Positions 47,799-57,416 are shown, counted from the stretch's first letter. The stretch: DNA of 64,000 bases from Moritella marina ATCC 15381 (GCF_008931805.1 NZ_CP044399.1:3335370-3399369), one strand, 5' to 3'. Numbers and translations: made by a program. The notes: generated by a model not told the origin, from the letters alone.

Positions 47799-48174
47799 TC
47801 GCAGAGACAATTTACTAAAAGTTGATGCAAGCGATTGTAATAGCTGACTAATGGGTCAACTAAATGTGATTGTACTTACTCAGTCTATAATATTGTACTC
47901 AACTTGGCGCTTGATTGTATTTAGTTAATTCAATTCAAAATATAAACAGTCTGTTGATGAATTTTTTATGAAAAAATCGACACAATGAATTAATTTTCAG
48001 TTAGAATGCCCCCCATCTGCGGTACGTTATATATCTAGAACACTTTAGCAAGCACATGCGGCATAAAGTCAGTAGGTATAGAAGGGATATAGTGCAGGAT
48101 GTTTCCGTAAGAGGCCACAGTGACCTTTTCCGAAAACATCCTTCTATAAAAATGTACTTTGAGGTAATCGTAAA
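47799..48174 (+). promoter_or_regulatory. purH upstream region with structured leader
   Basis: No ORF of note. TAGAAT at 48002-48007 followed by GCCCCCC looks like a -10 box with a GC-rich discriminator, giving a leader of about 160 nt; a -35 (TCGACA) would be at 19-base spacing, so this is tentative. The leader holds a bipartite hairpin: AGGATGTTT (48096-48104) pairs with AAACATCCT (48134-48142), enclosing an imperfect AGGCCA-CAG-TGACCT stem. It lies 32 bases before the purH ATG. No ZTP-riboswitch core is recognisable. Confidence 0.5.
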
Positions 48175-49767
48175 ATGGACAACGCTCGACCTATTCGCCG
48201 TGCACTTATCAGTGTGTCTGATAAAACTGGTATTGTAGAATTTTCTCGTGGCCTAGTAGAACAAGGTGTCGAATTATTATCTACGGGTGGTACAGCTAAG
48301 TTATTAGCTGAGAATGACATCCCAGTAATAGAAGTTTCTGACTACACAGGACATCCAGAGATGATGGATGGTCGTGTAAAAACGCTGCATCCAAAAGTAC
48401 ATGGTGGCATTCTTGGCCGTCGTGATATTGATGTTGATGTCATGTCAGAGCACGGTATCAATCCAATTGATATTGTAGTTGTTAACCTTTACCCATTTGC
48501 CAACACAGTTGCCAATCCAGATTGCAGCCTTGCTGACGCCGTTGAGAATATCGACATCGGTGGTCCAACAATGGTTCGCTCTGCAGCTAAAAACCACAAA
48601 GACGTAACGATTGTCGTGAACGCTAGCGATTATGACCGCGTATTAAGTGAAATGTCTGCAAACGATACTTCTCTAACACACAAAACTCGTTTCGATCTTG
48701 CTATTGCTGCATTTGAGCATACTGCTGCTTATGACGGTATGATCGCCAACTACTTCGGTACTATGGTTCCAAGCTACGGTGACAACACTGATGGCGATGA
48801 AGAATCAAAATTCCCACGTACATTTAACTCTCAGTTTATCAAAAAACAAGACATGCGTTATGGTGAAAACAGCCACCAACAAGCCGCATTCTATGTTGAG
48901 AAAAACACCACTGAAGCATCTGTTGCTACGGCGAAGCAGTTACAAGGTAAAGCATTATCTTACAACAACATCGCTGACACAGACTCTGCATTAGAATGTG
49001 TGAAAGAATTTGATAAACCAGCTTGTGTTATTGTTAAGCATGCAAACCCATGTGGTGTTGCAATTGGCGACGATATCTTAACTGCTTACGACAGTGCATT
49101 TAAAACTGACCCAACGTCAGCATTTGGTGGCATTATTGCTTTCAACCGTGAACTTGACGCAGTAACAGCACAAGCAATCGTTGACCGTCAATTCACTGAA
49201 GTGATCATTGCACCATCAGTAAGTGCCCAAGCAAGTGCGATTGTTGCAACCAAGAAAAACGTACGTTTGCTGGAATGTGGTGAATGGACAACGAAGAACG
49301 GCGAATTCGACATTAAACGTGTTAACGGTGGTGTATTAGTACAAGACCGTGACCGTGGCATGATCAGCCTAGATGATTTAACAGTGGTATCTGAACGTCA
49401 ACCTTCAGAGCAAGAACTGACTGATCTACTATTTTGCTGGAAAGTAGCAAAGTTTGTTAAATCAAACGCGATTGTTTACGCTAAAGACGGCGTAACAGTG
49501 GGTGTTGGAGCAGGCCAAATGAGCCGTGTTTACAGTGCTAAAATTGCGGGTATCAAAGCAGCTGACGAAGGTCTAGTTGTTGAAGGTTCAGTCATGGCAT
49601 CTGATGCATTCTTCCCATTCCGTGACGGCATTGATGCTGCAGCGGCGGCGGGCATTAAATGTGTTATCCAACCAGGTGGTTCAATCCGTGATAATGAAAT
49701 TATCGATGCGGCTAACGAACACGGTATGACCATGATCTTCACAGGCATGCGTCACTTCCGTCACTAA
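48175..49767 (+). CDS. purH: Bifunctional AICAR transformylase/IMP cyclohydrolase
   Basis: A 530-residue enzyme for the last two steps of IMP synthesis. The N-terminal cyclohydrolase domain (1-200) has [28 protein letters not shown] and [14 protein letters not shown]. The C-terminal transformylase domain has [38 protein letters not shown] and [17 protein letters not shown] precedes the start. It is the first gene of purHD. Confidence 0.97.
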   Translation: MDNARPIRRALISVSDKTGIVEFSRGLVEQGVELLSTGGTAKLLAENDIPVIEVSDYTGHPEMMDGRVKTLHPKVHGGILGRRDIDVDVMSEHGINPIDIVVVNLYPFANTVANPDCSLADAVENIDIGGPTMVRSAAKNHKDVTIVVNASDYDRVLSEMSANDTSLTHKTRFDLAIAAFEHTAAYDGMIANYFGTMVPSYGDNTDGDEESKFPRTFNSQFIKKQDMRYGENSHQQAAFYVEKNTTEASVATAKQLQGKALSYNNIADTDSALECVKEFDKPACVIVKHANPCGVAIGDDILTAYDSAFKTDPTSAFGGIIAFNRELDAVTAQAIVDRQFTEVIIAPSVSAQASAIVATKKNVRLLECGEWTTKNGEFDIKRVNGGVLVQDRDRGMISLDDLTVVSERQPSEQELTDLLFCWKVAKFVKSNAIVYAKDGVTVGVGAGQMSRVYSAKIAGIKAADEGLVVEGSVMASDAFFPFRDGIDAAAAAGIKCVIQPGGSIRDNEIIDAANEHGMTMIFTGMRHFRH

Positions 49768-49796
49768 GCCTTTAGGCAGTGCACATAAGTTAAAAT

Positions 49797-49831
49797 ACAG
49801 TAAGCGTGATGACACACACTGCGCTTACTGT
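49797..49831 (+). repeat. 10-bp hairpin between purH and purD
   Basis: ACAGTAAGCG (49797-49806) is the exact complement of CGCTTACTGT (49822-49831). No T run follows, so it is more likely an mRNA-processing or stability element than a terminator. Confidence 0.6.
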
Positions 49832-49916
49832 ACTGCTCTCATTCAATTATAAATCTTGTTAAGTATCTTAGAGTACCGCCAAGATTAGCGCATAAAGTAA
49901 AAGGAATAACAGCATT

Positions 49917-51209
49917 ATGAACGTATTAATTATTGGTGGCGGTGGTCGTGAACACGCCCTAGGTTGGAAAGCGGCTCAGTCTAAAAATGTTGAAACGGTA
50001 TTTATCGCACCGGGTAATATTGGCTCTTCACTCGAAAAAAAATGTAAAAATGTACCAATCCAAGTGGAAGATATTCCAGCATTGGTTGCATTCGCAAAAG
50101 AAAACAACATCGAGTTAACCATTGTAGGCCCTGAAGTACCATTAGTACTTGGCGTTGTTGATGCGTTCCAAGCCGAAGGTTTAGCTATCTTTGGTCCAAC
50201 TCAAGGCGCAGCGCAACTAGAAGGCTCAAAAGCATTCTCGAAAGATTTCTTTGCTCGTCACAACATACCAACAGCGGCATACCAAAACTTTACTGAAATC
50301 GCACCAGCAAAAGCCTATGTAAGTAAAATGGGCTGCCCTATCGTGATTAAAGCAGACGGTCTAGCGGCAGGTAAAGGCGTGATCATCGCTGAAACCGAAG
50401 CACAAGCATTCGATGCGATTGACGATATGCTTGAAGGCAATAAATTTGGTGATGCTGGCGCACGTGTTGTTGTCGAAGAATTCCTAACTGGCGAAGAAGC
50501 AAGTTTCATTGTCATGGTTGATGGCGAGAATATCCTGGCGCTAGCAACAAGCCAAGATCACAAAGCCCGTGATAATGGCGATAAAGGACCAAACACAGGT
50601 GGCATGGGCGCTTACTCTCCAGCACCTGTGGTAACACAAGCTGTGCATGATTTTGCAATGAACGAAGTTATTCGTCCTACTGTTGATGGCATGAAAGCAG
50701 AAGGTAATACCTACACAGGTTTCCTTTACGCTGGTCTGATGGTTGCACCTGATGGCACTGCTAAAGTACTTGAATATAACTGTCGTTTTGGTGATCCAGA
50801 AACACAACCTATCATGATGCGTTTGAAATCAGATCTTGTTGAACTTTGTCTTGCAGCATGCGCAGGTAAACTAGATACAGTAGAAGCTGATTATGACGAA
50901 CGTGCAGCAGTTGGTGTTGTGATTGCGGCTGGCGGCTACCCTGCTGATTACGCAAAAGGCGACATCATTAGCGGCCTACCAAAATCTGACTCAACAGAAA
51001 GCAAAGTTTTCCACGCTGGTACCGCATTACAAGGCGATAATATCGTGACTAACGGTGGCCGTGTACTTTGTGCAACCGCACTGGGTAACACAGTAACGGA
51101 AGCGCAAGAAAATGCTTACAAGCTAGCGGCACAAATCAAATGGCAAGGTGCTTTCTACCGTACCGATATTGCTTACCGCGCCATTGCTCGTGAAAACAAA
51201 AACAAATAA
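49917..51209 (+). CDS. purD: Phosphoribosylamine-glycine ligase (GAR synthetase)
   Basis: A 430-residue ATP-grasp ligase of purine synthesis. It starts MNVLIIGGGGREHALGWK, with IVIKADGLAAGKGVIIAET and VLEYNCRFGDPETQPIM as ATP-grasp signatures. It joins glycine to phosphoribosylamine. It follows purH by 149 bases, as in the purHD operon of relatives, and is followed by a terminator. Confidence 0.97.
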   Translation: MNVLIIGGGGREHALGWKAAQSKNVETVFIAPGNIGSSLEKKCKNVPIQVEDIPALVAFAKENNIELTIVGPEVPLVLGVVDAFQAEGLAIFGPTQGAAQLEGSKAFSKDFFARHNIPTAAYQNFTEIAPAKAYVSKMGCPIVIKADGLAAGKGVIIAETEAQAFDAIDDMLEGNKFGDAGARVVVEEFLTGEEASFIVMVDGENILALATSQDHKARDNGDKGPNTGGMGAYSPAPVVTQAVHDFAMNEVIRPTVDGMKAEGNTYTGFLYAGLMVAPDGTAKVLEYNCRFGDPETQPIMMRLKSDLVELCLAACAGKLDTVEADYDERAAVGVVIAAGGYPADYAKGDIISGLPKSDSTESKVFHAGTALQGDNIVTNGGRVLCATALGNTVTEAQENAYKLAAQIKWQGAFYRTDIAYRAIARENKNK

Positions 51210-51238
51210 TTCGCATTATATGTGGTTATAATTTTATA

Positions 51239-51269
51239 AAAAATGAGCAGCCTAGGCTGCTCATTTTTA
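51239..51269 (+). terminator. Bidirectional terminator after purD
   Basis: AAATGAGCAGCC / GGCTGCTCATTT meet without a loop at CCTAGG and have A/T tracts on both sides. It lies between the convergent purD and DUF4136 genes. Confidence 0.9.
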
Positions 51270-51310
51270 TTGCTGTATTACCTATCCTAATGGGTATTTA
51301 ATTTCGCTGT

Positions 51311-51907
51311 TTATTTAACTTTAGGCGGAAATTTCACCAAAATACTCTTTACTACGTCGGCCACTAACTTATCCATCTCAGCCGCATCCGTCGATTCTGG
51401 TAGGCGCTTACTACCAATACCACGCCAAATTAATTCTAAGCTCTTCGGATCAATCACATCGATAATAAGACTGCCTTGCTGATATTCATCAATACGCGTT
51501 TCTGTGTGCGCACTCAAAGACATACCACGGTGACCATAACCTACGCCCCAACCCCAACTAGGCCCGTAACCAGAATAATTATCGTAAGTACGAATATCTG
51601 TTTTCTTTTCAGCGGTAATACTGTAATTGATATAAAAATCAGCCGTGCTAGCAAAGTTAAAACCTTGCGCGACTAATTGCTTATCAATCGCTTTAGTTAT
51701 ACGTTCATCCATTATACGATTATTCAGATACGCACTTTCTTTTTCAACCACAGCCGATTCAGGCAACCAATTAAAGCCGTTTAATCTGCTAAAGTCAGCC
51801 TCTTGATCATAATCAGTGCTCACACTAACGCTTGAACACGCTGTTAGCGCCAAACTAAACAAGGCTACCAAGTAACCTTTTTTATTCATCAAATATCGAG
51901 TTTTCAT
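51311..51907 (-). CDS. DUF4136 lipoprotein
   Basis: About 198 residues. The lipoprotein signal ends FSLALTAC. The mature domain has STDYDQEADFSRLNGFNWLP, typical of DUF4136, and a Gly/Tyr-rich loop (YGPSWGWGVGYGHRG), then QQGSLIIDVIDPKSLELIWRG. An envelope protein of unknown function. The ATG ending at 51907 is chosen because AGGAG lies 6 bases upstream; another ATG six codons later is possible. Confidence 0.82.
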   Translation of the reverse strand: MKTRYLMNKKGYLVALFSLALTACSSVSVSTDYDQEADFSRLNGFNWLPESAVVEKESAYLNNRIMDERITKAIDKQLVAQGFNFASTADFYINYSITAEKKTDIRTYDNYSGYGPSWGWGVGYGHRGMSLSAHTETRIDEYQQGSLIIDVIDPKSLELIWRGIGSKRLPESTDAAEMDKLVADVVKSILVKFPPKVK

Positions 51908-51942
51908 AAACACTCCTATTTTCACATCCAGGGTTAATGAAA

Positions 51943-51964
51943 TAAAAAAGGCGACTCAATCGCC
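51943..51964 (-). terminator. Terminator after luxS
   Basis: GGCGA / TCGCC with a 5-base loop, followed on the minus strand by TTTTTT, about 42 bases past the luxS stop. Confidence 0.85.
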
Positions 51965-52005
51965 GCCTTTCATAGTATGATTTTAAGATTAAAAATCGGT
52001 GACTA

Positions 52006-52515
52006 TTATAATTTATTTAGAATTTCATCCGCTAACAACAAATCATCATTTTGGTTCACGCCAATACCTGCCGCTACAATCGCCTGTGCAATTTGCTTCG
52101 CTTCATCTAACGAATGCATCTGGTAAGTACCACATTGATATTCGTTTAATTCAGGAATAGCATTTTGATCTTTTACTGTTAATACATCTTTCATCGCCGC
52201 TAACCAAGCATCAGCAACTTGTTGCTCTGTAGGTGCGCCAATCAAACTCATGTAAAAACCAGTGCGACAGCCCATTGGCGACAGATCAATAATCTCAACC
52301 GTTGCTGAATTAAGGTGATCACGCATAAAACCAGCATAAAGATGCTCTAAGGTATGAATACCTTTCTCACTTAAAATCTCTTTATTTGGTACACAGAAAC
52401 GCAGGTCAAAGACAGTTATAGTATCTTTGCTTGGCGTCGCCATTGTCTTAGCGATACGCACTGCAGGTGCATTCATGATGGTATGGTCGACCGTAAAACT
52501 ATCCAGTAATGGCAT
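52006..52515 (-). CDS. luxS: S-ribosylhomocysteine lyase LuxS
   Basis: A 169-residue enzyme of the activated methyl cycle that releases homocysteine and the AI-2 precursor DPD. Start [11 protein letters not shown]; metal ligands are the two histidines of [15 protein letters not shown] and the cysteine in [21 protein letters not shown] holds the catalytic cysteine region. The start is the ATG ending at 52515, with GGAG upstream. Its neighbours toward higher coordinates are two sRNA genes and then gshA, as with E. coli micA. Confidence 0.97.
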   Translation of the reverse strand: MPLLDSFTVDHTIMNAPAVRIAKTMATPSKDTITVFDLRFCVPNKEILSEKGIHTLEHLYAGFMRDHLNSATVEIIDLSPMGCRTGFYMSLIGAPTEQQVADAWLAAMKDVLTVKDQNAIPELNEYQCGTYQMHSLDEAKQIAQAIVAAGIGVNQNDDLLLADEILNKL

Positions 52516-52560
52516 TATTAACACTCCGTTGAAATAATTTAATAAACAATAATAATTTTA

Positions 52561-52588
52561 TGAACCATTGCTTAATGCTGTAGTCAGA
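52561..52588 (+). promoter_or_regulatory. Sigma-E-like promoter of tandem sRNA 1
   Basis: GAACCAT (52562-52568), 15 bases, then TCAGA (52584-52588). It resembles GGAACTT-N15-TCTGA of envelope-stress sigma-E promoters. The same -35 and -10 words recur in copy 2 although the bases between them have diverged. Confidence 0.5.
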
Positions 52589-52593
52589 TTAGG

Positions 52594-52646
52594 TGCAAGA
52601 GTTGTTTTTTCATTTTTTGGGAGCCCTATTTAGGCTCCTTTTTTTT
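52594..52646 (+). ncRNA. Small RNA 1 in the luxS-gshA interval (micA position)
   Basis: A predicted RNA of about 53 nt. It has a 5' unstructured part beginning near GGTGCAAGAGTTG, a U-rich stretch (TTTTTTCATTTTTT) and the terminator GGAGCC-CTATTTA-GGCTCC followed by eight T. This is typical of Hfq-binding sRNAs. It is on the plus strand, opposite to luxS and gshA, exactly the place and orientation of the sigma-E-dependent sRNA MicA in E. coli. Sequence similarity to E. coli MicA is not evident, so homology is uncertain. Confidence 0.72.
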
Positions 52647-52675
52647 ATCTATTTTTCAACTTTTACAATTATTTA

Positions 52676-52703
52676 TGAACCATAACTACATCCTGTAGTC
52701 AGA
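52676..52703 (+). promoter_or_regulatory. Sigma-E-like promoter of tandem sRNA 2
   Basis: GAACCAT (52677-52683), 15 bases, then TCAGA (52699-52703). Both words and the spacing match copy 1. Confidence 0.5.
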
Positions 52704-52708
52704 TTAAG

Positions 52709-52760
52709 TGCAAGAGTTGTTTTTTCATTTTTTGGAGCCCTATTTAGGCTCCTTTTTTTT
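52709..52760 (+). ncRNA. Small RNA 2 in the luxS-gshA interval (micA position)
   Basis: The second copy, about 52 nt, beginning near GTGCAAGAGTTG, with the same U-rich body and GGAGCC-CTATTTA-GGCTCC terminator plus eight T. It ends 2 bases before the last base of gshA on the other strand. It differs from copy 1 by one base in the 5' region (AAGTG instead of AGGTG) and one G before the terminator stem. The two would probably share targets. Confidence 0.72.
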
Positions 52761-52762
52761 AT

Positions 52763-54355
52763 CTATTTTTTAGTATTAGAAAAATAGTCAGCTAAAAACG
52801 CATCAAAATCAACCGTATCAGCGGCTTCTATTTGCTGTTGCTGTGCAACGGAATCACGCTGCACCTGGTTGAAGTAAGCTTCATCCCAATGCTCATAATC
52901 TGTCGCAACCAATTCCATTTTATATTTATTCGCTAAATTTAAAATGAAATCATTATGCTCCAAACCTTGTGCTTTCATTGCTGCAAGTACCTGACCTGAT
53001 AATAATGCATCAGGGGTATTAATTAATACTTGTTGAGCAGTAACAGCATCTGCGAAATGACTCGCCGCGGTATTCGTCGCTAACTCGGCACCATCTAATA
53101 ACTGTGCAACCTGCTGTACTTCAGCAAGAATATAAGTCGCAGCATCAGTCAGTGCTTGAGGCTTATCATCTAACATTAATGTTAAACCAGGTTTACGCCC
53201 TTCCATCACTACTTTCGTACTGTTGTCACGGCATACAGCCATTTCTTCAGCCGTCATCGGTGCAGAGGGTTGCAACACCATCCAAACTAATAAGCTATCT
53301 AATACTGACATTTGCGCAGTCGTGATACCCGTAGCTGTAAATGGATTGACATCCAAAGAACGAATCTCAATGTATTCAATACCACGAGCAGCAAGTGCTT
53401 CAGACGGTTTTTCACTTGATTTAGCTACGCGTTTAGGGCGAATAGGTGCATACAATTCATTTTCGATTTGTAGCACATTGTCATTCAACTGACGGTACTC
53501 ACCATTCACCTTAATACCAATATCCGCAAATTCTGGCGCTTTGGTTTTAATCGCTTTTTTCAAACTATCTGTATATTGGTCTAACGTATTATGGCAAATA
53601 ACTAAATCGTCTTGCGCATTATTGGTATAACCCATATCACTCATGCGTAATGACGTTGCATGTGGCATGTATATCGTATTCTCACCTAATGATGAAAACG
53701 ACTTTTGCTTTTCAGTAGGTAAAAACGAACGGTTTAACGCCGGTGATGCACCAAATAGATAAGGTACTAGCCAACCAAAGCGATAAAAGTTACGGATCAG
53801 CCCCATATAACTATGCGAAATAAAGTCTTGTAACTCGCCAGTTGCACCTTTGATATCGTACAACTTTTCCCATAGTGCCATTGGTAATGACACATTATAA
53901 TGCAAGCCAGAAATAATCTGCATACTGCTACCATAACGGTGTTTTAAACCAATGCGGTATGTATGCTTCATTTTACCGGTATTCGATGAACCGTATTTCG
54001 CGAGCGGTATATCGTTTTCATCATTAACCTGACAAGGCATGCTTGAAGGCCAGAATAACTCGCCATCCATGTTTTTAGCCACATGGCGGTGAATATCACT
54101 CAGCTGCTGTTGCGCTGTTGCCGCACTATCGCTAACAGGTGTAATGAATTCCAATAAGCTTTCAGAATAGTCTGTGGTAATGTGCTGATGACTTAACGCC
54201 GAACCAAACGCTGCGGGATGATCGCTCTGAGATAAATCTCCGGCTTCATTTACGCGTAAACACTCACGTTCAATACCGCGAGCAATGCCGTTTAGGGACT
54301 GTATATTGCTTGGCTCTGATAATGTCGAGATCAGAGATTCAAATGTAACGTTCAA
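52763..54355 (-). CDS. gshA: Glutamate-cysteine ligase
   Basis: A 530-residue gammaproteobacterial-type enzyme making gamma-glutamylcysteine, the first step to glutathione. It has GIARGIERECLRV near the N-terminus, TDYSESLLEFITPV, and YIEIRSLDVNPF near residue 330. The neighbourhood luxS-gshA-yqaA matches E. coli, except for an M16 peptidase gene inserted between gshA and yqaA. Confidence 0.96.
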   Translation of the reverse strand: MNVTFESLISTLSEPSNIQSLNGIARGIERECLRVNEAGDLSQSDHPAAFGSALSHQHITTDYSESLLEFITPVSDSAATAQQQLSDIHRHVAKNMDGELFWPSSMPCQVNDENDIPLAKYGSSNTGKMKHTYRIGLKHRYGSSMQIISGLHYNVSLPMALWEKLYDIKGATGELQDFISHSYMGLIRNFYRFGWLVPYLFGASPALNRSFLPTEKQKSFSSLGENTIYMPHATSLRMSDMGYTNNAQDDLVICHNTLDQYTDSLKKAIKTKAPEFADIGIKVNGEYRQLNDNVLQIENELYAPIRPKRVAKSSEKPSEALAARGIEYIEIRSLDVNPFTATGITTAQMSVLDSLLVWMVLQPSAPMTAEEMAVCRDNSTKVVMEGRKPGLTLMLDDKPQALTDAATYILAEVQQVAQLLDGAELATNTAASHFADAVTAQQVLINTPDALLSGQVLAAMKAQGLEHNDFILNLANKYKMELVATDYEHWDEAYFNQVQRDSVAQQQQIEAADTVDFDAFLADYFSNTKK

Positions 54356-54389
54356 ATTAAATCCACCAATGAACTATATAAAAGTAGCA

Positions 54390-54427
54390 CCTTAAAGATA
54401 GCACTCTCTGTGAGACTATCTTTAAGG
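54390..54427. repeat. 12-bp perfect hairpin between gshA and the M16 peptidase gene
   Basis: CCTTAAAGATAG (54390-54401) pairs with CTATCTTTAAGG (54416-54427), and the loop can pair further (TCTC / GAGA). It lies 16 bases past the peptidase stop. The T run on the minus strand is weak, so termination may be partial. Confidence 0.7.
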
Positions 54428-54442
54428 GTAACTGAAGGTCTA

Positions 54443-57352
54443 TTATTTATCTAACAGGTCGAATATTTTAATATCGAAACCAAAATCTTTCACCTGCTTT
54501 TCAATCAACTGACGATCTCCAACCACAATAACAGAAAATTGATCGCTCGATAAGTAAGTCTTTGCTAATGCCTGAATTTCAGACTTATTCATCGTTTGGA
54601 TAATTTTAGCTTGTTGCTCAACAAAATCAGGCGATAAATCTAATAATAGCAACTGCATTAAGAAATTAGACTTTTGCCCTGGGGTTTCATAAGACAATGC
54701 TTCTTGCTGTGAAACCGCACTCTTCATGTACTCTAGTTCAGTATCCGTAATACCATCGTCAACATAACCTTTTAATTCTGTTAATGTTTCTTGTATTGCA
54801 TCACCAGTCACTTCGGCACGCACATCTGCTGAAGCAGAGAAGTAGCCGTATTCACGATCCGCATAAAATCCTGTTGTCGCTCCATAAGTATACCCCTTGT
54901 CTTCACGCAAATTCTGATTTAAGCGACTATTAAAATTACCGCCTAAATTAAAGTTCATCAAATTAGCTTTAAAGAAATTACCAGTGACATCATAAGGAAT
55001 AGCAGGTGATACAACTTTAACCACAGATTGTACAGCATCCGGCTTATCAACAATATACAAGGTATGTGGCTGCCACAATGGGGCATCGACTAACGTAGGA
55101 TAAGTCACAGCAGGTAAATGTGCGCCTTGCTGTAAGAAATCTAACGAGGTTGTTATCGCAGATTCACTGACATCACCTACAACGACAATTTTAGCTTCAG
55201 CGACATTGTAATACTGCTGATAATAAGCCAATACATCGTCAGCCGTTAAGCTCGCTTGGTTTTTTAACGAACCAGAAGAAGGATTACCAGTCACACGCTC
55301 TTCACCATATAAGATACGTTGTGTCGCTAATTGACCTAACCAACCTACACGCTGTTGATTTTGTAATGAGGCTTGTCGCGTTTGTGCTTTGATGCGTACA
55401 AAATCAGCGTCAACAAAACCAGGTTTAAAGAGTTTTTCTTCTAAAATAGCCAATGTTGCTGGTAAATTCTTAGACAAGCTATTTACACTGATGACGGTAC
55501 CATATAGGCCTGCAGAGAAGTGAATGCTACTGCCTAATGATTGTAATTGATCATTGAGCTCTGCTGCTGAATGCAGGGCTGTAGATTGATTCATCATCGC
55601 TGCAGTTAACTTGGCAATCCCTTGCTGCTCAGTACTTTCAACTCGACGACCACCTTTCAAATTAATCTGTAGGCTGACCGTCGGCGTTTCATCATATACG
55701 GTACCTAATACCTGGATATCATTCGCTAAGGTTTGACGCCATAATGCTGGTAAGGTTTGCTGTGGGTTACTCCCCGCACTCGGCATTACGGAGCGATCAA
55801 AATTGTCTTGCGTGGTGCGTACTGCCAGTGTTTTAGCTGCTGGAGTATCAAGTTTATTAATATTACGCGGCTCAGGGATGAATGTCGGCTCGTGGGCGAT
55901 ATATTGCAATTTCCCCTTTGGTACCACACTCATGATCACTTTAGGTTTGTCTTCAAGGTACTTTTTATAACCTGCGATCCCTTCTTCAGCTTGAATATCA
56001 TTAAATACTGCCAAGCCTTTGGTTATATAATTAGGATCGTTCATTAAGGTTTCCCCTAATGCTAGCTCCTTGGCTTTACCTGCCACACTCTGCATACCAA
56101 ATATCGTTGAACTTTCGATAATTGAACGTAATCGCGTAACTTCAGAATCCGCAATACCTTGTTCTGCTAACTTTTTAATCGACCCATTGATCTTATCCAG
56201 TAATGGCGCAAGTTCCATGCCTTTTGCAGGGTTAGGTTGCGTATAAATATCAAAGGTACAGCTTAGCTCACTGCAGCTATGATAAGCCGCAACATTGGTA
56301 GCGTAACCCGTTTCGACAAGATCTTTATATAACACCGAATTTTTACCACCGCCTAAGGCGTAAGCAAAGAGATCTAATGGCGCTTCATCTTTATGCCCCA
56401 TATACACAGTTGGGTAACTGAGATACAGCATTGGCTGAGGCACGTTATCTTCCAGTGTGATATAACGATCTTTATCAAGACTAACAGGAACTGGGTCAAC
56501 GTCTTTAACCTCAGGTCCTTCAGGAATAGTAGCAAAATACTTATTCACCCAATCTAAGGTATCCGCTTTATCAAATTTTCCCGCGATGGTGAGTGTCGCG
56601 TTATTCGGCCCATACCAGCGTAAGAAAAATTGTTTTAAATCATTCACATCAACACGATCTAAATCTTCAACATAGCCAATCGGTTGCCAAGCATAAGGGT
56701 GTTCTCGTGGATATAACGCTTCACCAACACGCTCACCGAGTAAGCCATAAGGGCGATTATCGACACGTTGTGAGCGCTCATTTTTAACCGTTGCCCGTTG
56801 GATTTCAAATTTACGCTGATCGACCGCATCAAGTAAAAAGCCCATACGATCAGATTCTAACCAGAGCATTTTTTCTAGCTGGTTAGCTGGCACCGTTTGA
56901 TAGTAATTGGTACGATCTTGATTCGTGCTACCGTTCATTGATCCGCCAGCTTCGTTCACAATTTTAAAATGCTGCTGATCGCCAACATGTTTACTGCCTT
57001 GGAACATCATATGTTCAAAAAAATGAGCAAAACCTGATTTACCCAACTCCTCACGCGCAGAACCCACATGATAGGTCATGTCGACATAAGTTAAAGGGTC
57101 AGAGTCATCTTCATGTAAGATCACAGTCAAACCATTACTTAGCTTATATTTTTCATAAGGGATTAATAAGCTATCTGGCGTTTTCATCTGCTTATCAACA
57201 AGTGTCATGCCAGCTGGGAGTAAAAGTGGTAGTGCGGCGGCATCACTTTCTTTATCCTGCAATGAACAACCGCTCAGTAGCATTATCGACGAGCCTAGAA
57301 CGACCATCGTAGATCTCAGTGCAACAGCACTATAAAAAGCATTAAAACGCAT
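54443..57352 (-). CDS. M16 family zinc metallopeptidase, lipoprotein
   Basis: About 969 residues. The lipoprotein signal ends IMLLSGC. The first M16 domain has the inverted zinc motif HFFEHMMFQGSKH (HxxEH) with a downstream glutamate in the NERSQRVDNRPYG region. The second half is the inactive partner domain, with LREDKGYTYGATTGFYADRE. It is probably a periplasmic protease tethered to the outer membrane that degrades peptides. The start is the ATG ending at 57352, because AAGGA lies 7 bases before it. Confidence 0.9.
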   Translation of the reverse strand: MRFNAFYSAVALRSTMVVLGSSIMLLSGCSLQDKESDAAALPLLLPAGMTLVDKQMKTPDSLLIPYEKYKLSNGLTVILHEDDSDPLTYVDMTYHVGSAREELGKSGFAHFFEHMMFQGSKHVGDQQHFKIVNEAGGSMNGSTNQDRTNYYQTVPANQLEKMLWLESDRMGFLLDAVDQRKFEIQRATVKNERSQRVDNRPYGLLGERVGEALYPREHPYAWQPIGYVEDLDRVDVNDLKQFFLRWYGPNNATLTIAGKFDKADTLDWVNKYFATIPEGPEVKDVDPVPVSLDKDRYITLEDNVPQPMLYLSYPTVYMGHKDEAPLDLFAYALGGGKNSVLYKDLVETGYATNVAAYHSCSELSCTFDIYTQPNPAKGMELAPLLDKINGSIKKLAEQGIADSEVTRLRSIIESSTIFGMQSVAGKAKELALGETLMNDPNYITKGLAVFNDIQAEEGIAGYKKYLEDKPKVIMSVVPKGKLQYIAHEPTFIPEPRNINKLDTPAAKTLAVRTTQDNFDRSVMPSAGSNPQQTLPALWRQTLANDIQVLGTVYDETPTVSLQINLKGGRRVESTEQQGIAKLTAAMMNQSTALHSAAELNDQLQSLGSSIHFSAGLYGTVISVNSLSKNLPATLAILEEKLFKPGFVDADFVRIKAQTRQASLQNQQRVGWLGQLATQRILYGEERVTGNPSSGSLKNQASLTADDVLAYYQQYYNVAEAKIVVVGDVSESAITTSLDFLQQGAHLPAVTYPTLVDAPLWQPHTLYIVDKPDAVQSVVKVVSPAIPYDVTGNFFKANLMNFNLGGNFNSRLNQNLREDKGYTYGATTGFYADREYGYFSASADVRAEVTGDAIQETLTELKGYVDDGITDTELEYMKSAVSQQEALSYETPGQKSNFLMQLLLLDLSPDFVEQQAKIIQTMNKSEIQALAKTYLSSDQFSVIVVGDRQLIEKQVKDFGFDIKIFDLLDK

Positions 57353-57416
57353 CAAAAATTCCTTGTTCATGCTCTTAAACATGAAAGTTAAAGATGAAAC
57401 TCGAATATAAAAGTTG

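Larger units (their letters stand above)
52561..52770 (+). repeat. Tandem duplication containing two sRNA genes
   Basis: Two copies of a unit of about 95 bases (52561-52656 and 52676-52770), offset by 115 bases. The promoter words, RNA body and terminator are nearly identical; the 15-base promoter spacer has diverged in its first nine or so positions. Confidence 0.9.

Noticed and set aside
47990-48174. ZTP (pfl) riboswitch upstream of purH.
   Set aside because: The conserved core and pseudoknot sequence of that class are not present; only a different hairpin is seen.
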